61,553 bases of DNA from an uncultured Anaeromyxobacter sp. (GCA_903855945.1 CAIOAK010000149.1:1-61553), one strand, 5' to 3'; positions 36,753-45,996 are shown, numbered from the stretch's first letter. Notes: generated by a model from the letters alone, not told the origin. A program made the numbers and translations.

Positions 36753-38564
36753 CTACTTGCGCTCGGCGAGGGTGACCGTGACCACGACCGACTTGCCGCC
36801 GTGGAGGTACTCCACCTCCACGACGTCACCCGGGCGGTGATCGGTGAGCGCGTACTGCATGTCCTGCAGGTTCAGGATCTTCTTCATCCCGATCCGCAGC
36901 ACCACGTCGCCGGCGGCGAGCCCCGCCTTCTGGGCCGGGCTGCCCGGGACCACGCCGGAGAGCAGCACGCCCGGCTCCTTCCGCTCCCCGAAGTCGGGGA
37001 TGGAACCGAGCGAGGGCCGGCTCCCCCTCCCCCCACCGCCCTGGGTCTGGGGCTGGGCGGCCTTGACCACCTCGACCCGAGCCGGCAGGTCGGAGAGCGC
37101 GCGCGCCGCCCGCCAGGCGAGGCGGGACACCTCGGCGAGGCTGGTCGCGTCGATCTTCTCGGGGGTGTCGGTCACGCGGTGGTAGTCGGTGTGGGCGCCG
37201 TTGAAGAGGAAGAGCACCGGTACTTCGCGGGCGTAGAAGCTGGCGTTGTCGGACGAGCCGAAGCCCTCCCCGCCCATCTGGACGTCGAGCGCGATGGGCG
37301 GGGCCTCGTCGGCGAGCGCGCGCACCAGCTCGCGGAACCCCTTTCCGGTGTCCACGCCGTGCACGTAGAGCTTCCGGTTCGCCGGACGGCCCACCATGTC
37401 CAGGTTGACCATGGCCTGCATCTTCGGGACCGAGCACCCCGCCGGCGGGTTGCGCACGAAGAAGGCGGAGCCCAGCACACCCAGCTCCTCGCCGGAGAAG
37501 GCCACGAAGACGAGGGGGCGGCGCGGCGGCGGCTGCGAGGCGAAGGCGCGGGCCACCGCCAGCATCGCCGAGGTGCCCGAGGCGTTGTCGTCGGCGCCGG
37601 GGTGGGGCTTGCCGATCTGGTCGGGCGCCGCCGAGCTCTCCCCGCCCAGCCCCAGGTGGTCGTAGTGCGCCCCCACCACCACGCACTCGTCCGCCACGGA
37701 GGGATCGCTGCCGGCGATCTTTCCCACCAGGTTGGCGGTCCGGGCCCGCTCGTGCGCCACCTCGACCTGCATCGCCGCCTTCACCCCCAGCGCCTTCGAC
37801 CGCGGCTTCAGGTCGGAGGCGATCGGAACGGCCAGCGCGGCGACGTCGATCCCGGCTCCCTTCGCCGCAGCCATCGTGATCCGCGCCGCGAGGAGGCCGG
37901 CGCGCGAGCTGGGCGATCCCTTCCAGGCCGGGATCTCGTCCGGCCCGGGGTGGTTCCAGTCGTCCCGGACCGCGAGCAGGGCCGCGGCGCCGTGGTCGCG
38001 CGCGTTCATCACCTTGTAGCGCCACTCGCCGTAGCGGTTGTTCCGGGGGTCGCGGAAGGGAGACCTGGGGTCGGGCTCGCCGGGGAAGTCCTGCGCGACG
38101 ACCACGATCTTCCCCTTCACGTCGAGTCCCGCGTAGTCGTCGTAGTGGAGATCGGCGGCGGTGATGCCGTACCCGGCGAAGACGAGCTCGCCCTCCACCT
38201 TGCCGTCGTCACTGAACGTGAATGGGAGCCAGTCTGCCTCGAGGGACTCCGCCTTGCCTGCGAGGGAAAGGGAGTTCCCGGCGAGCAGCCGGGCGCCGAC
38301 CGGGGCCTCGAAGACCTGCCGGTACCCGTCCGACCCCGCCGGCGCGAGGCCGATCGACTTCATCCGCGCCTCCACCCAGTCCGCCGCCGCGTCGATGCCG
38401 GGCGTCCCGACCCCTCGCCCGGCGCGGGCCGGGTCGGCGAGCCAGGTGACGTCCGCCTTGGCCGCCGTCCCGTCGAACTTCGGCTCGGCGGGGGTGGGAA
38501 GGGTGCGGGCGGAGGTGCAGGCCGCAAGTGCCAGCGAGGCGAGGACGAGGATCGGTCGGCGCAT
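36753..38564 (-). CDS. Lipoprotein M28 aminopeptidase with PA and PDZ domains
   Basis: A 603-residue zinc peptidase. The lipoprotein signal ends LALAACTS (Cys16). A PA-like insertion (about 130-260) precedes the M28 catalytic core: VVGAHYDHLGLGG (first zinc His), PGADDNASGTSAML (bridging Asp), FSGEELGVLGSAFF (catalytic and metal Glu), VNLDMVGR and GAHTDYHRVTDT (last His). A C-terminal PDZ domain (GVLLSGVVPGSPAQKAGLAA) follows. Probably an envelope-anchored aminopeptidase. TATAAC ends 8 nt before the ATG, again without a Shine-Dalgarno. Confidence 0.92.
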   Translation of the reverse strand: MRRPILVLASLALAACTSARTLPTPAEPKFDGTAAKADVTWLADPARAGRGVGTPGIDAAADWVEARMKSIGLAPAGSDGYRQVFEAPVGARLLAGNSLSLAGKAESLEADWLPFTFSDDGKVEGELVFAGYGITAADLHYDDYAGLDVKGKIVVVAQDFPGEPDPRSPFRDPRNNRYGEWRYKVMNARDHGAAALLAVRDDWNHPGPDEIPAWKGSPSSRAGLLAARITMAAAKGAGIDVAALAVPIASDLKPRSKALGVKAAMQVEVAHERARTANLVGKIAGSDPSVADECVVVGAHYDHLGLGGESSAAPDQIGKPHPGADDNASGTSAMLAVARAFASQPPPRRPLVFVAFSGEELGVLGSAFFVRNPPAGCSVPKMQAMVNLDMVGRPANRKLYVHGVDTGKGFRELVRALADEAPPIALDVQMGGEGFGSSDNASFYAREVPVLFLFNGAHTDYHRVTDTPEKIDATSLAEVSRLAWRAARALSDLPARVEVVKAAQPQTQGGGGRGSRPSLGSIPDFGERKEPGVLLSGVVPGSPAQKAGLAAGDVVLRIGMKKILNLQDMQYALTDHRPGDVVEVEYLHGGKSVVVTVTLAERK

Positions 38565-38572
38565 GGGGGCTC

Positions 38573-38578
38573 GTTATA
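38573..38578 (-). promoter_or_regulatory. -10 element of the M28 peptidase gene
   Basis: Minus-strand TATAAC (5 of 6 matches to TATAAT) ends 8 nt before the ATG, the best single example of the leaderless pattern in this window. Confidence 0.5.
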
Positions 38579-38618
38579 CGTTGACGCCCCCTCCCCCCGG
38601 AAGGGACAAGCGCCGGAG

Positions 38619-40157
38619 CTACCGTGCCGCCGGGACCCCGGGGATGGGCAGGTCGATCCCGCTCTCCCGGAGCATCTCCTTCACCGAGTCGGGCATGCTG
38701 GCGTGGCCGGCCATGCGCCGCATCTCGTCGCCCAGGTAGCTGTTCTCGATGAGGAGCTTCAGAACCTTCACCATGAAGCGGCGCTTCTCGGGCGTCAGCT
38801 TCCCCAGGTTCTTGAACTTGTCGTGGAAGAAGTGGCCGGTGGCACGGTGGAGCTCGCCGTGGAGCTCCTCGATCGTCATGTGGTCGGGCTTCATCACCGG
38901 CTCGACCAGGTTGTACCGACGGTAATCCTTGGTCACGAGCCGGCTCTCCATCTCCGGCCCGATCTCCGAGTAGGGCCAGGGGGTGAGCGCGAGGAAGAAG
39001 GCCATGTCGGGCGCGTACCACTTGGCGAGCTCGACCGTCTCGCGGACCGAGGCGGTGGTCTCCTCCGGCGTGCCCAGCACGAAGGAGGTCTCCGACACCA
39101 TCCCGTGGGCGTTCACGAGGTCGATGGCCCGCTTCGACTCGGCCACCTTGATGTCCTTCTTGTAGAGGTCGAGGGTGGCCTGGGAGGTGGATTCGACGCC
39201 CAGGTAGACGTGGGAGATCCCCGCCCGGACGTACTTCCCCAGGATGTCCTCGTCGCGCAGGACGTCGTCCACGCGGGTCTCCATGAGGATCTCCATCCCG
39301 GTCCCGCGCTCGGCGAGCAGGTCGAGGACCTTCTCCCATCGGGCCCGGTCGGTGGTGGGCGTCTCGTCGGAGAGCATGGCCACCGCCACGCCGTAGCGAT
39401 CGCGCAGCATCTCCAGCTCGGTGACGAACTGGAGCGGATCGCGCCCGCGCCAGCTGCGCCCCCAGAACTTCTGCTGGGAGCAGAAGGAGCAGCGCTGCGC
39501 GCAGCCGCGCGCCGAGGAGACGATGGCGAGCTTGCCCTGCGGGCTCGGCCGGTACCAGTAGAGGGGCCAGTCGATGAGATCGAAGGCGGGCTGGAACCGG
39601 TCGAGGTCGAAGCAGAGCATCCGCGGCGCGTTGGCGACGGGCACCCCGTCCTTCCGCCAGGCGAGCCCTGCGATCCGGTCGTACCCCTCGCCGCCGGCCG
39701 CCACCGCCTGCACCAGCTCGGCGATGGTCCGCTCCCCCTCGCCCCGGACGACGAAGTCCACGTTGGGATCGTCGCGGAGGATCTCCTCCCAGCAGTAGGT
39801 GGCGTGGACGTTGCCGACCACCGTCCGGACCGCCGGGTTCCAGGCCTTGGCCGTCGCGCAGATGACGCGCGCGTCGGGCTCGGTGGCGGTGATGGCGGTG
39901 GTGCCGACGATGTCGGGCTTGAACTCGGCGATCTTCCGGCCGATGTCTTCGTGTGAAACGTACATCGACATCGCGTCGTAGATCTCGACCTCGGCGCCGG
40001 CTGCCCGGGCCTCGCCAGCGACGTACACCAGCGCGAGCGGCATCCAGGTACCAGCCGCCTCGACCACGCCGGCGTGGTACGGGGAGGTGATGAGGAGCAC
40101 GCGAGGCTTGTGACCGGTCAGGGAAAACCTCCAGGATGAGTCCACATTAGCTAACAC
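38619..40157 (-). CDS. B12-binding domain radical SAM protein
   Basis: A 512-residue enzyme with an N-terminal cobalamin-binding Rossmann domain (about 18-155; VGTTAITATEPDARV) and a radical SAM barrel with the 4Fe-4S motif ARGCAQRCSFCSQQ (CxxxCxxC), then YLGVESTSQ and a helical C-terminus. BchE/HpnP-like class B methyltransferase architecture; substrate unknown. The frame opens at GTG 40157 (or GTG 40145), but neither has a Shine-Dalgarno. A GGAGG lies 7 nt before an in-frame CTG (40121) that would give a normal N-terminus (TGHKPRVLLI), so translation may start there. Confidence 0.88.
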   Translation of the reverse strand: MLANVDSSWRFSLTGHKPRVLLITSPYHAGVVEAAGTWMPLALVYVAGEARAAGAEVEIYDAMSMYVSHEDIGRKIAEFKPDIVGTTAITATEPDARVICATAKAWNPAVRTVVGNVHATYCWEEILRDDPNVDFVVRGEGERTIAELVQAVAAGGEGYDRIAGLAWRKDGVPVANAPRMLCFDLDRFQPAFDLIDWPLYWYRPSPQGKLAIVSSARGCAQRCSFCSQQKFWGRSWRGRDPLQFVTELEMLRDRYGVAVAMLSDETPTTDRARWEKVLDLLAERGTGMEILMETRVDDVLRDEDILGKYVRAGISHVYLGVESTSQATLDLYKKDIKVAESKRAIDLVNAHGMVSETSFVLGTPEETTASVRETVELAKWYAPDMAFFLALTPWPYSEIGPEMESRLVTKDYRRYNLVEPVMKPDHMTIEELHGELHRATGHFFHDKFKNLGKLTPEKRRFMVKVLKLLIENSYLGDEMRRMAGHASMPDSVKEMLRESGIDLPIPGVPAAR

Positions 40158-40200
40158 GAAGCCGGCCGGGGGTCACCGGTCCATTCCCCAGGGAGGAGTT

Positions 40201-42498
40201 TTGCGCACAGGAGCGTCGATACGACCCGCAATTCGCGCCCTCGCCGTGGCGGGGTTCCTGGCGCTGGCGGTCTCGCTCCCGCTGCTCCCCTGGATCCACG
40301 ACGGCGCCCTCCTGGGCGCCCGCGACACGGTCCGGCTCTACGCGCCGCTGCGCCCGCTCGTGGTGGAGTCGATCCGCTCCTTCTCGCTTCCGCTCTGGAA
40401 CCCGTTCGAGGGAACGGGCCATCCGCTGCTCGCCGAGGGGATCCACGGGGTGCTCCACCCGGTCTCCGTCGTGGCAGCCTGGCTCGCCCCGTCCTCGATG
40501 AACGGGCTCCTCGTCGGGTACCTCGTCGCCGCAGCGCTGGGCGCGTGGCTGCTCGCGCGGAGCCTCGGCCGGAGCCCGGCCGCGGCCTTCCTCGCCGCCG
40601 TCGCCTACGCCCTCTCCGGCTTCGTGGCCTCGATGACCGACAACCTGGTCTTCCTGGCGGGCTCGGCCACGCTCCCCTGGGTCCTCGCCGCCCTGCGCGC
40701 CTGCCGGCTTCCGGGCGGCGCCCCCGTCGCGGCCGCCGGGGCCGCCGTGGCTGCGGCGCTCCTCGCCGGCGATGCCCAGTCCTCGGGGGTCGGCGTGCTG
40801 GTAGGTCTGGCGCTCGCCGCCGAGGGGGGCGGCCGGCGCGCGCTCCTCCGGGCCGGGCTGGGCGTGGGGCTCGGCGCGCTCCTGGGGGCCGTCCAGCTCG
40901 TACCGGCCCTGGTCCACGTCCAGCGGACCGTCCGCAAGCTCGGACTGGACGAAGCCTCCCGCGCCCAGTGGGCCCTCTCGGCGTGGCGCCTCCCCGAGTT
41001 CGCGATCCCGGGGCTCTTCGGTAGCCGGACGCCAGCCGTCGCTTTCCCGGTCTTCCGCGCCCTGGGAGGACCGACGGAGTACACGATCCCTTTTGCTGCC
41101 TCGGTCCACGTCGGGCTCGTGACCCTCCTCCTCGCGCTGCGCGGGATCCGCGCCGATCGAACCTCGCGCCTGCTCGGGGTAATCGCCCTCCTCCTGCTCT
41201 GGCTCGCTCTGGGTCCGGCGCTCTCCGCATCGCAGGCCTCGGCGCTCCTGCCTGTCTGGGGAAAGTTCCGCTACGCGGAGAAGCTCGTCGGGCCGCTCAC
41301 GCTCTGCCTCGCGCTGCTCGCGGCCCGCGGCCTCGACCGCGAGCTCGGGACCGGCCGCCGGTCCTGGGTCCCGGCAGCCGTCGCGGCGATGCTCGCGCTC
41401 ACGGCGCTCCTCCTCTGGCCCGGGGCGGTCGCCGGATGGGTCCTCGGCCTCGCGGGACACGAGGAGATCGCACCGGCGGCGCTCGACGCGTTGCGGGAGG
41501 GATTCTGGATCGGGCTCCCCTTCCACGCGGCTGCCGCGGCTGTCCTGGCAACGACGAGGCTGCCGACGGTCCCGCGCGGCTGGCTCGTCGCCGGAATCAC
41601 CTGGGGGCTCGCCGCCGTCTCCCTCCCCTGGGCCATCCACCCGCCGCCCGCCGGGTGCGAAGGGCCGGGGTGGCTCGCCCGGCTCCGCTCCGACCCACCG
41701 GGCCCCCGCATCGGGACCCCCACGATGCGCGAGTACCTCCCCGCACATCCCGACGCCTGGCGCCTCACCTGGTGCGAATACTCCACCCTCGCCATCCCGG
41801 CGCTGAACGCCCCCGTGGGCGTGGACCAGCTCGACCTCTACACCGGGCTCGACCCGATCCGCTTCGCCCGCGTCTGGAACGCACTGGGAGAGGAGCGCTG
41901 GCGACACCTGCGACGCTTCGGACTCACCCACGTCGTGGCGGCTCCACCGTCCGGCGCGGCGGACGCAAAGGCGCTTTCGATCGCCATCGACGGTGGCACG
42001 CCGGTGACGACGGCGGCCGGGGGGCGGGTCACCGCCTGGGCCGTACCGCACCGGGCCTGGGCGCTCTTCGCCCGGTCCGCGTCCTCCGCCTCGACGCCGC
42101 AGCCCACGCTGGAGCGGCTGCAGGCGATCCTCGCCGCCGGATCGGACGAGGTGGTGATCCAGGCGGATGCAACGCCCGCGACGGCGCCGGGCGAGGTCCT
42201 CTCGGTGCGGCGTGGGCGGGAGGAGCTCACGGTCGAGGCCCGCGCGGCGGGACCGGCGCTCCTCGTGGTGAACGACGCCTGGTGGCCCGGGTGGGTGGCC
42301 CGCGTGGACGGTTCGCCGGTCCCCATCCTGCCCGCCGACGTGCTCGTGCGGGGCGTGCCCTTCCCGGCGGGGCGCCACGTCGTCGAGATGTCCTACCAGC
42401 CGCCGGAGGTGCGCTGGGGGCTCGCCCTGTCCGCCGCCGGACTCGTCGGGGTGGCCGTGCTGCTCGTCCTGGGGCGACGACGCGCCTATCCGAAGTAG
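40201..42498 (+). CDS. YfhO-like multi-spanning membrane protein
   Basis: A 765-residue protein with about twelve helices and a C-terminal extracytoplasmic domain of the bacterial YfhO family (GT-C glycosyltransferase-like fold). LRPLVVESIRSFSLPLWNPF in the first loop and the C-terminal WWPGWVARVDG are family hallmarks. Probably transfers a sugar from a polyprenyl donor. TTG start with a GGAGG 4 nt upstream. It diverges from the radical SAM gene across 43 nt and its last 13 nt overlap the convergent CopD-like gene. Confidence 0.85.
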   Translation: MRTGASIRPAIRALAVAGFLALAVSLPLLPWIHDGALLGARDTVRLYAPLRPLVVESIRSFSLPLWNPFEGTGHPLLAEGIHGVLHPVSVVAAWLAPSSMNGLLVGYLVAAALGAWLLARSLGRSPAAAFLAAVAYALSGFVASMTDNLVFLAGSATLPWVLAALRACRLPGGAPVAAAGAAVAAALLAGDAQSSGVGVLVGLALAAEGGGRRALLRAGLGVGLGALLGAVQLVPALVHVQRTVRKLGLDEASRAQWALSAWRLPEFAIPGLFGSRTPAVAFPVFRALGGPTEYTIPFAASVHVGLVTLLLALRGIRADRTSRLLGVIALLLLWLALGPALSASQASALLPVWGKFRYAEKLVGPLTLCLALLAARGLDRELGTGRRSWVPAAVAAMLALTALLLWPGAVAGWVLGLAGHEEIAPAALDALREGFWIGLPFHAAAAAVLATTRLPTVPRGWLVAGITWGLAAVSLPWAIHPPPAGCEGPGWLARLRSDPPGPRIGTPTMREYLPAHPDAWRLTWCEYSTLAIPALNAPVGVDQLDLYTGLDPIRFARVWNALGEERWRHLRRFGLTHVVAAPPSGAADAKALSIAIDGGTPVTTAAGGRVTAWAVPHRAWALFARSASSASTPQPTLERLQAILAAGSDEVVIQADATPATAPGEVLSVRRGREELTVEARAAGPALLVVNDAWWPGWVARVDGSPVPILPADVLVRGVPFPAGRHVVEMSYQPPEVRWGLALSAAGLVGVAVLLVLGRRRAYPK

Positions 42499-42839
42499 AC
42501 GATCGCCACCTGCCAGGCGGTCCCGACGGCGAAGGCCACCCCCAGGACCGCGTGCTTGATCTTGAGCAGCCGCACCCGGTCGCGCGCCACGTCGCCGGTC
42601 CAGCCGAAGACCTTCCAGGTGACCATCCGGACGACGCCCGTGAGCAGGATCACGGCCAGGCTCACCCAGGTGACCCACAGGAAACGGGACGCGAGGGGGC
42701 GCACCAGGTGTGCGGCCGGCGCCCACTCCGGCCTCGACGCCTGCGCGTGGAGGATGGAGAGCAGCACCAGCGAACCGATCCACGTACCGGTGGCCACGTC
42801 GTGGACGAAGGCGTTCAGGATGGTGAGCTTCTCGCGCAT
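42486..42839 (-). CDS. Small CopD-like membrane protein
   Basis: A 117-residue protein with about four helices (FVHDVATGTWIGSLVLLSIL, FLWVTWVSLAVILLTGVV, HAVLGVAFAVGTAWQVAIVY). The His in the first helix and overall pattern recall CopD-like proteins. An in-frame GTG at 42851 overlaps the ccsA stop (GTGA) and may be the true coupled start. It is the last gene in the resB-lipoprotein-ccsA run, so a role in cytochrome c or heme handling is likely by context only. Confidence 0.72.
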   Translation of the reverse strand: MREKLTILNAFVHDVATGTWIGSLVLLSILHAQASRPEWAPAAHLVRPLASRFLWVTWVSLAVILLTGVVRMVTWKVFGWTGDVARDRVRLLKIKHAVLGVAFAVGTAWQVAIVYFG

Positions 42840-42847
42840 GGCTTCGT

Positions 42848-43675
42848 TCACTGGAAGTACGCGGCGTGGATCGAGGGCATGAGGAACGGCAGGATGAGGA
42901 GCGCCAGGATGAAGACGGCGAAGGCCGCCACCGAGGCCCGCGCGGTGGCCACCGGCCCCAGCCGGAAGAAGAGCCGGGCGTGGAGGACGGACCCGTAGCC
43001 CAGCCAGGCGATGAGCGACCAGGTCTCGATGGGATCCCAGCCCCAGTAGCGCCCCCACGACTGGTGCGCCCAGATCGAACCGGCGGCGATGGTGATGGTC
43101 CAGAAGAGGAAGCCGAAACCGATGAAGCGCACGTCGTAGGCGTCGAGCACGTCGCTCGCCGGGACCCGCTCCATCCAGGCCCAGGACGCCTTCCGGCCGC
43201 GCAGCAGGACCAGCACCGCCGAGGCGAGCGAGAGGAGGAACGACGCCGCGGAGAGCTTGGCGAAGGTGATGTGGAAGATGAGCCACACCGAACGGAGCGA
43301 CGGGGGGATCTCCCGCACCTCCGCGTTGGAGAAGAGGCCGAACCCCATGGCCAGGATGGAGAGGGGCAGCACCACGAGCCCCATGGCGCCCCAGGCCGGC
43401 CTTCGCCAGAGGAAGAGGAGCAGCGCAGCCACGGCGAGCCAGGAGTTGGAGGCGAGCACCTCGTACTTGAGCAGGTAGGGACCGTGGCCGATGGCGATCC
43501 AGCGGACCAGGATCGCGGCGCCGTGCGGGAGGAGCCCGGCGGCGGCCGCCCAGCGGGCCCACCGCACCCGCGCCGGGTGGTCGAAGATCACCGCGTTGGC
43601 GAGGAGCGCCGTCGCGAGTCCGTAGAGCCCGACCGCGATCCAGAGCAGCGTCACCTCCACCGCGAATCGCGTCAT
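42848..43675 (-). CDS. ccsA: Cytochrome c biogenesis protein CcsA (ResC-type)
   Basis: The heme-handling subunit of system II cytochrome c assembly. 275 residues, about eight helices, with the tryptophan-rich heme motif QSWGRYWGWDPIETWSLIAW (about 205-224) and flanking heme-ligand His in IFHITFAKLSAA and SVLHARLFF. With ResB it forms the synthetase that moves heme to the periplasm and attaches it to CxxCH. The ATG overlaps the lipoprotein stop by 4 nt. Confidence 0.94.
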   Translation of the reverse strand: MTRFAVEVTLLWIAVGLYGLATALLANAVIFDHPARVRWARWAAAAGLLPHGAAILVRWIAIGHGPYLLKYEVLASNSWLAVAALLLFLWRRPAWGAMGLVVLPLSILAMGFGLFSNAEVREIPPSLRSVWLIFHITFAKLSAASFLLSLASAVLVLLRGRKASWAWMERVPASDVLDAYDVRFIGFGFLFWTITIAAGSIWAHQSWGRYWGWDPIETWSLIAWLGYGSVLHARLFFRLGPVATARASVAAFAVFILALLILPFLMPSIHAAYFQ

Positions 43676-44214
43676 CTCGCTGCTCCCCTTCCGTCCACCG
43701 TCTCCATCCCGTGAAAGGCCCCGGCCGGAGCCCGGTCGGGAACCTGTGTGCGCCCCACCTCGGGCTTCTCCGCGAACTCCGTCCGGTCCACCACCCACGC
43801 CTTGCCCGACTTCCGGAGGAAGTAGCGCATCACGTAGTGGTCCCGCGAGTCCTGCCCCACCTGCTCGCCGGTTCCGATGCGGCGGTCGAGGTAGTGCCAG
43901 CGCTCGTCGGTGGTCACCACCACCTCGTCGCCGCGTCGCTCCACGCCGCGGGGCTGGAGTTCCACGAGCCTGGCGTCGAGGGTGAGCCCCTGATCGAGCT
44001 TCACGCCCACGTGGGCCGCCACCCTCCGGAACTCGTCGTCGCCGGTCACCGGCCGGGCCGCCACGGGGTCCCCGGCCCGGTAGGCGTCCGACACGAGCGC
44101 GTCGTAGCTCCGGACCACCTCCAGCGCCTCGGCGTCGGTGGGGCCGGGGCGGCAGGCCGGTGCGCCGGCGAGCAGGAGCAGAAGCGGGAGCAGCGCAGGG
44201 ATCCGGGTTCGCAT
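43672..44214 (-). CDS. Small lipoprotein between resB and ccsA
   Basis: A 180-residue predicted lipoprotein: MRTRIPALLPLLLLLAGAPA before the modified Cys. The body is charged (DARLVELQPRGVERRGDEVV, RWHYLDRRIGTG) and has a C-terminal HGMETVDGR. No family recognised, though comparable small proteins occur with ccs genes. It overlaps ccsA by 4 nt and follows resB after 12 nt, so it is made with the assembly machinery. A GTG three codons upstream is an alternative start. Confidence 0.75.
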   Translation of the reverse strand: MRTRIPALLPLLLLLAGAPACRPGPTDAEALEVVRSYDALVSDAYRAGDPVAARPVTGDDEFRRVAAHVGVKLDQGLTLDARLVELQPRGVERRGDEVVVTTDERWHYLDRRIGTGEQVGQDSRDHYVMRYFLRKSGKAWVVDRTEFAEKPEVGRTQVPDRAPAGAFHGMETVDGRGAAR

Positions 44215-44226
44215 CGACCGCACATC

Positions 44227-45504
44227 CTAACGACGGCCCGCTTCGCGCTCCACCCTGCGCTCGAACCGATCGGCGAAGAGCGGCGCGAGTCGCTGCGGGC
44301 GCATGGCCACCGTCACCCGTTCCCGGTCGCCGTCCGGCTCGGCCACGACCATCGTGTCCACGCGCACGAACACCGACAGGAGCACCACACCCGCGATGGC
44401 GAGGCCGAACCCCACGAACATGGGCCACGCGGTGGGGTCGCGCGAGGCGGCAACCCGCACCCACCATCGAACGTCCTGGAGTGCGAGGCTCCCGCCGCCC
44501 GGGAGGTCGAGCACGGCTCCGGGCTGCATGCGTCCGGCGGCCAGGAGCGCGTCCCCCCGCAGGACGCGGACGTCCACCTGGCTGGCCGGGCGTGCCGGTC
44601 CGGGCGCGTGCCGGGCCCGCATGCGGACCTCGAGCCCGTCGGGCATCCGCCCGCTCCAGGCGTCGTCACCGGAGGCACCGGGCGCGAGCAGGATGACCCC
44701 ACGGCTGGGCGAGGCGGTTCCCGCGATCTCGACCACCGCCGCCGGACCGAAGGCCGGGGTGAGATAGAGGCGGGCGGCACCGAGATCGAGCGGCTCGTTC
44801 ACCGCGACGGTGGCCTGCCGCCCCGGTGGCTCTCCGATCCGGACGAGCGCGGTGAACTCGAGCAACGCCCCCGAGGGATAGAACCCGGGGCGGAGCTCGA
44901 CGAACTGCACCGGTTCGGGAAGCTCGAGCGGGCGGGCGAGCGGGCCGAGGTACTGGGTCTCGAACCCGGAGGGGCCCGCGGGGAGGACGCCGCCCTCCCA
45001 GACGTCGCGCGCGGCGTCGGCGGCGAAGAGCATGCGCGCCACGCCGACCACCGCGATCGCGAGGAGCCCGGTGTGGAAGAGCGGCGAGCCGATGGCCCCG
45101 AGGCGGCCCGCGACCTCGATCGAGACCCGCCTTCCCTCCCCCGTGGGCGCCCGGTGGACGACGCGCCGGTAGGGGGCGCTGCGGAACCAGCCCTCCCCGG
45201 GATCCTTCCAGTCCCGCACGAGCCGCTTCCACTGCTCCCAGGCCACGATGGAGAGCGATCCGGCGGCCAGCGCCACGAGTGCCAGGAACCAGGGAGCGGT
45301 GAAGACGTGATCGATCGCGAGGGCCCGGACCGCCGCGGCGAACGCCGGCGCCTCCTCGGCGAGCCGCTCCCGGGCCAGCGGCGTGGGGTGCTGCTCGATC
45401 CAGGTGGTGGAGACCCCCGCCAGCGCGATCCCCAGGATCTCCAGCGTGATGGTCCACGGGGACCGGAGGAAGCGACGGAAGGCGGCGCCGGGCGACGATG
45501 TCAT
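44227..45504 (-). CDS. resB: Cytochrome c biogenesis protein ResB
   Basis: The 425-residue ResB/Ccs1 subunit of system II. Helices near residues 15-30, 68-88 and 135-155 flank a large periplasmic beta domain (about 165-365), with a last helix at about 370-395 (PMFVGFGLAIAGVVLLSVFV). The N-terminal FLRSPWTITLEILGIALAGV and the His in IGSPLFHTGLLAIA are typical. First of the four-gene assembly operon; it starts 13 nt after the rrf2 stop on the same strand, so the repressor and cytochrome assembly may share transcripts. Confidence 0.92.
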   Translation of the reverse strand: MTSSPGAAFRRFLRSPWTITLEILGIALAGVSTTWIEQHPTPLARERLAEEAPAFAAAVRALAIDHVFTAPWFLALVALAAGSLSIVAWEQWKRLVRDWKDPGEGWFRSAPYRRVVHRAPTGEGRRVSIEVAGRLGAIGSPLFHTGLLAIAVVGVARMLFAADAARDVWEGGVLPAGPSGFETQYLGPLARPLELPEPVQFVELRPGFYPSGALLEFTALVRIGEPPGRQATVAVNEPLDLGAARLYLTPAFGPAAVVEIAGTASPSRGVILLAPGASGDDAWSGRMPDGLEVRMRARHAPGPARPASQVDVRVLRGDALLAAGRMQPGAVLDLPGGGSLALQDVRWWVRVAASRDPTAWPMFVGFGLAIAGVVLLSVFVRVDTMVVAEPDGDRERVTVAMRPQRLAPLFADRFERRVEREAGRR

Positions 45505-45517
45505 GCGAGGAGCCGGT

Positions 45518-45925
45518 TCAGGAATGGCCGCGGATGTCCGCGACGGTCGCCTGGTCCAGGAACTTCCGGTACGCCTCGTTGACGTCCCCCCAGGTGGCGT
45601 GGGCCGAGCAGGCGCCCGAGTCGCGGCAGGGACGGTCGGGCCGGAGCAGGCAACCGGTGCGGGCCCTCCTCCCCTCGAACGGGGTGACCACCTCGGCCAG
45701 CTTGATGCGCTCCGGAGCGCGGGCCAGCCGGTAGCCCCCCTTGGCGCCCCGGACGGCCGTGAGCACGCCGCTCCGGGCCAGCGTGGCGAGCACCTTGGAG
45801 AGGTAGTCGGGCGGGATCTTGAGGCGCCGCGCCAGGTCGCGCCCGAGCACGGCGTCGTCCCCGCCGTGGGCGGCCAGCCAGGCCAGGGCGCGCAGCGCGT
45901 GGGTGGTGGACGCCGAGAAGTTCAC
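45518..45925 (-). CDS. Rrf2-family Fe-S regulator, NsrR-like
   Basis: A 135-residue winged-helix repressor. The N-terminus NFSASTTHALRALAWLAAHG and the wing PPDYLSKVLATLARSGVLTA, then VRGAKGGYRLAR are Rrf2 hallmarks; three cysteines in GCLLRPDRPCRDSGACSAH (C-x7-C-x5-C) can hold an Fe-S cluster that senses NO or redox. The GTG at 45925 matches the family start; a frame extending to TTG 45973 adds non-conserved residues. Divergent from a hemerythrin-like gene, a typical NO/iron-damage pairing. Confidence 0.88.
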   Translation of the reverse strand: MNFSASTTHALRALAWLAAHGGDDAVLGRDLARRLKIPPDYLSKVLATLARSGVLTAVRGAKGGYRLARAPERIKLAEVVTPFEGRRARTGCLLRPDRPCRDSGACSAHATWGDVNEAYRKFLDQATVADIRGHS

Positions 45926-45966
45926 GAACGCGAGGCTACCCGATCCGAACGCCAGCGTCACCCTCC

Positions 45967-45996
45967 TGGACAATCACCCTCTATTATGGATAGACT
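45967..45996 (+). promoter_or_regulatory. Promoter of the hemerythrin-like gene
   Basis: TGGACA (45967-45972, 5 of 6 matches), an 18-nt spacer and TAGACT (45991-45996). Transcription would start about 7 nt later, within 2 nt of the ATG at 46005, giving a leaderless mRNA. Confidence 0.45.

Noticed and set aside
36660-39956. A 1098-codon plus-strand frame across the M28 and radical SAM genes
   Set aside because: The minus strand has complete zinc-peptidase and radical SAM motifs; the plus frame is a mirror of their codon bias.
42851-43562. Long N-terminal extension of the CopD-like protein across ccsA
   Set aside because: The extended frame is antisense-free but out of frame with the conserved CcsA helices, including the WGWDP region, so it is a shadow.
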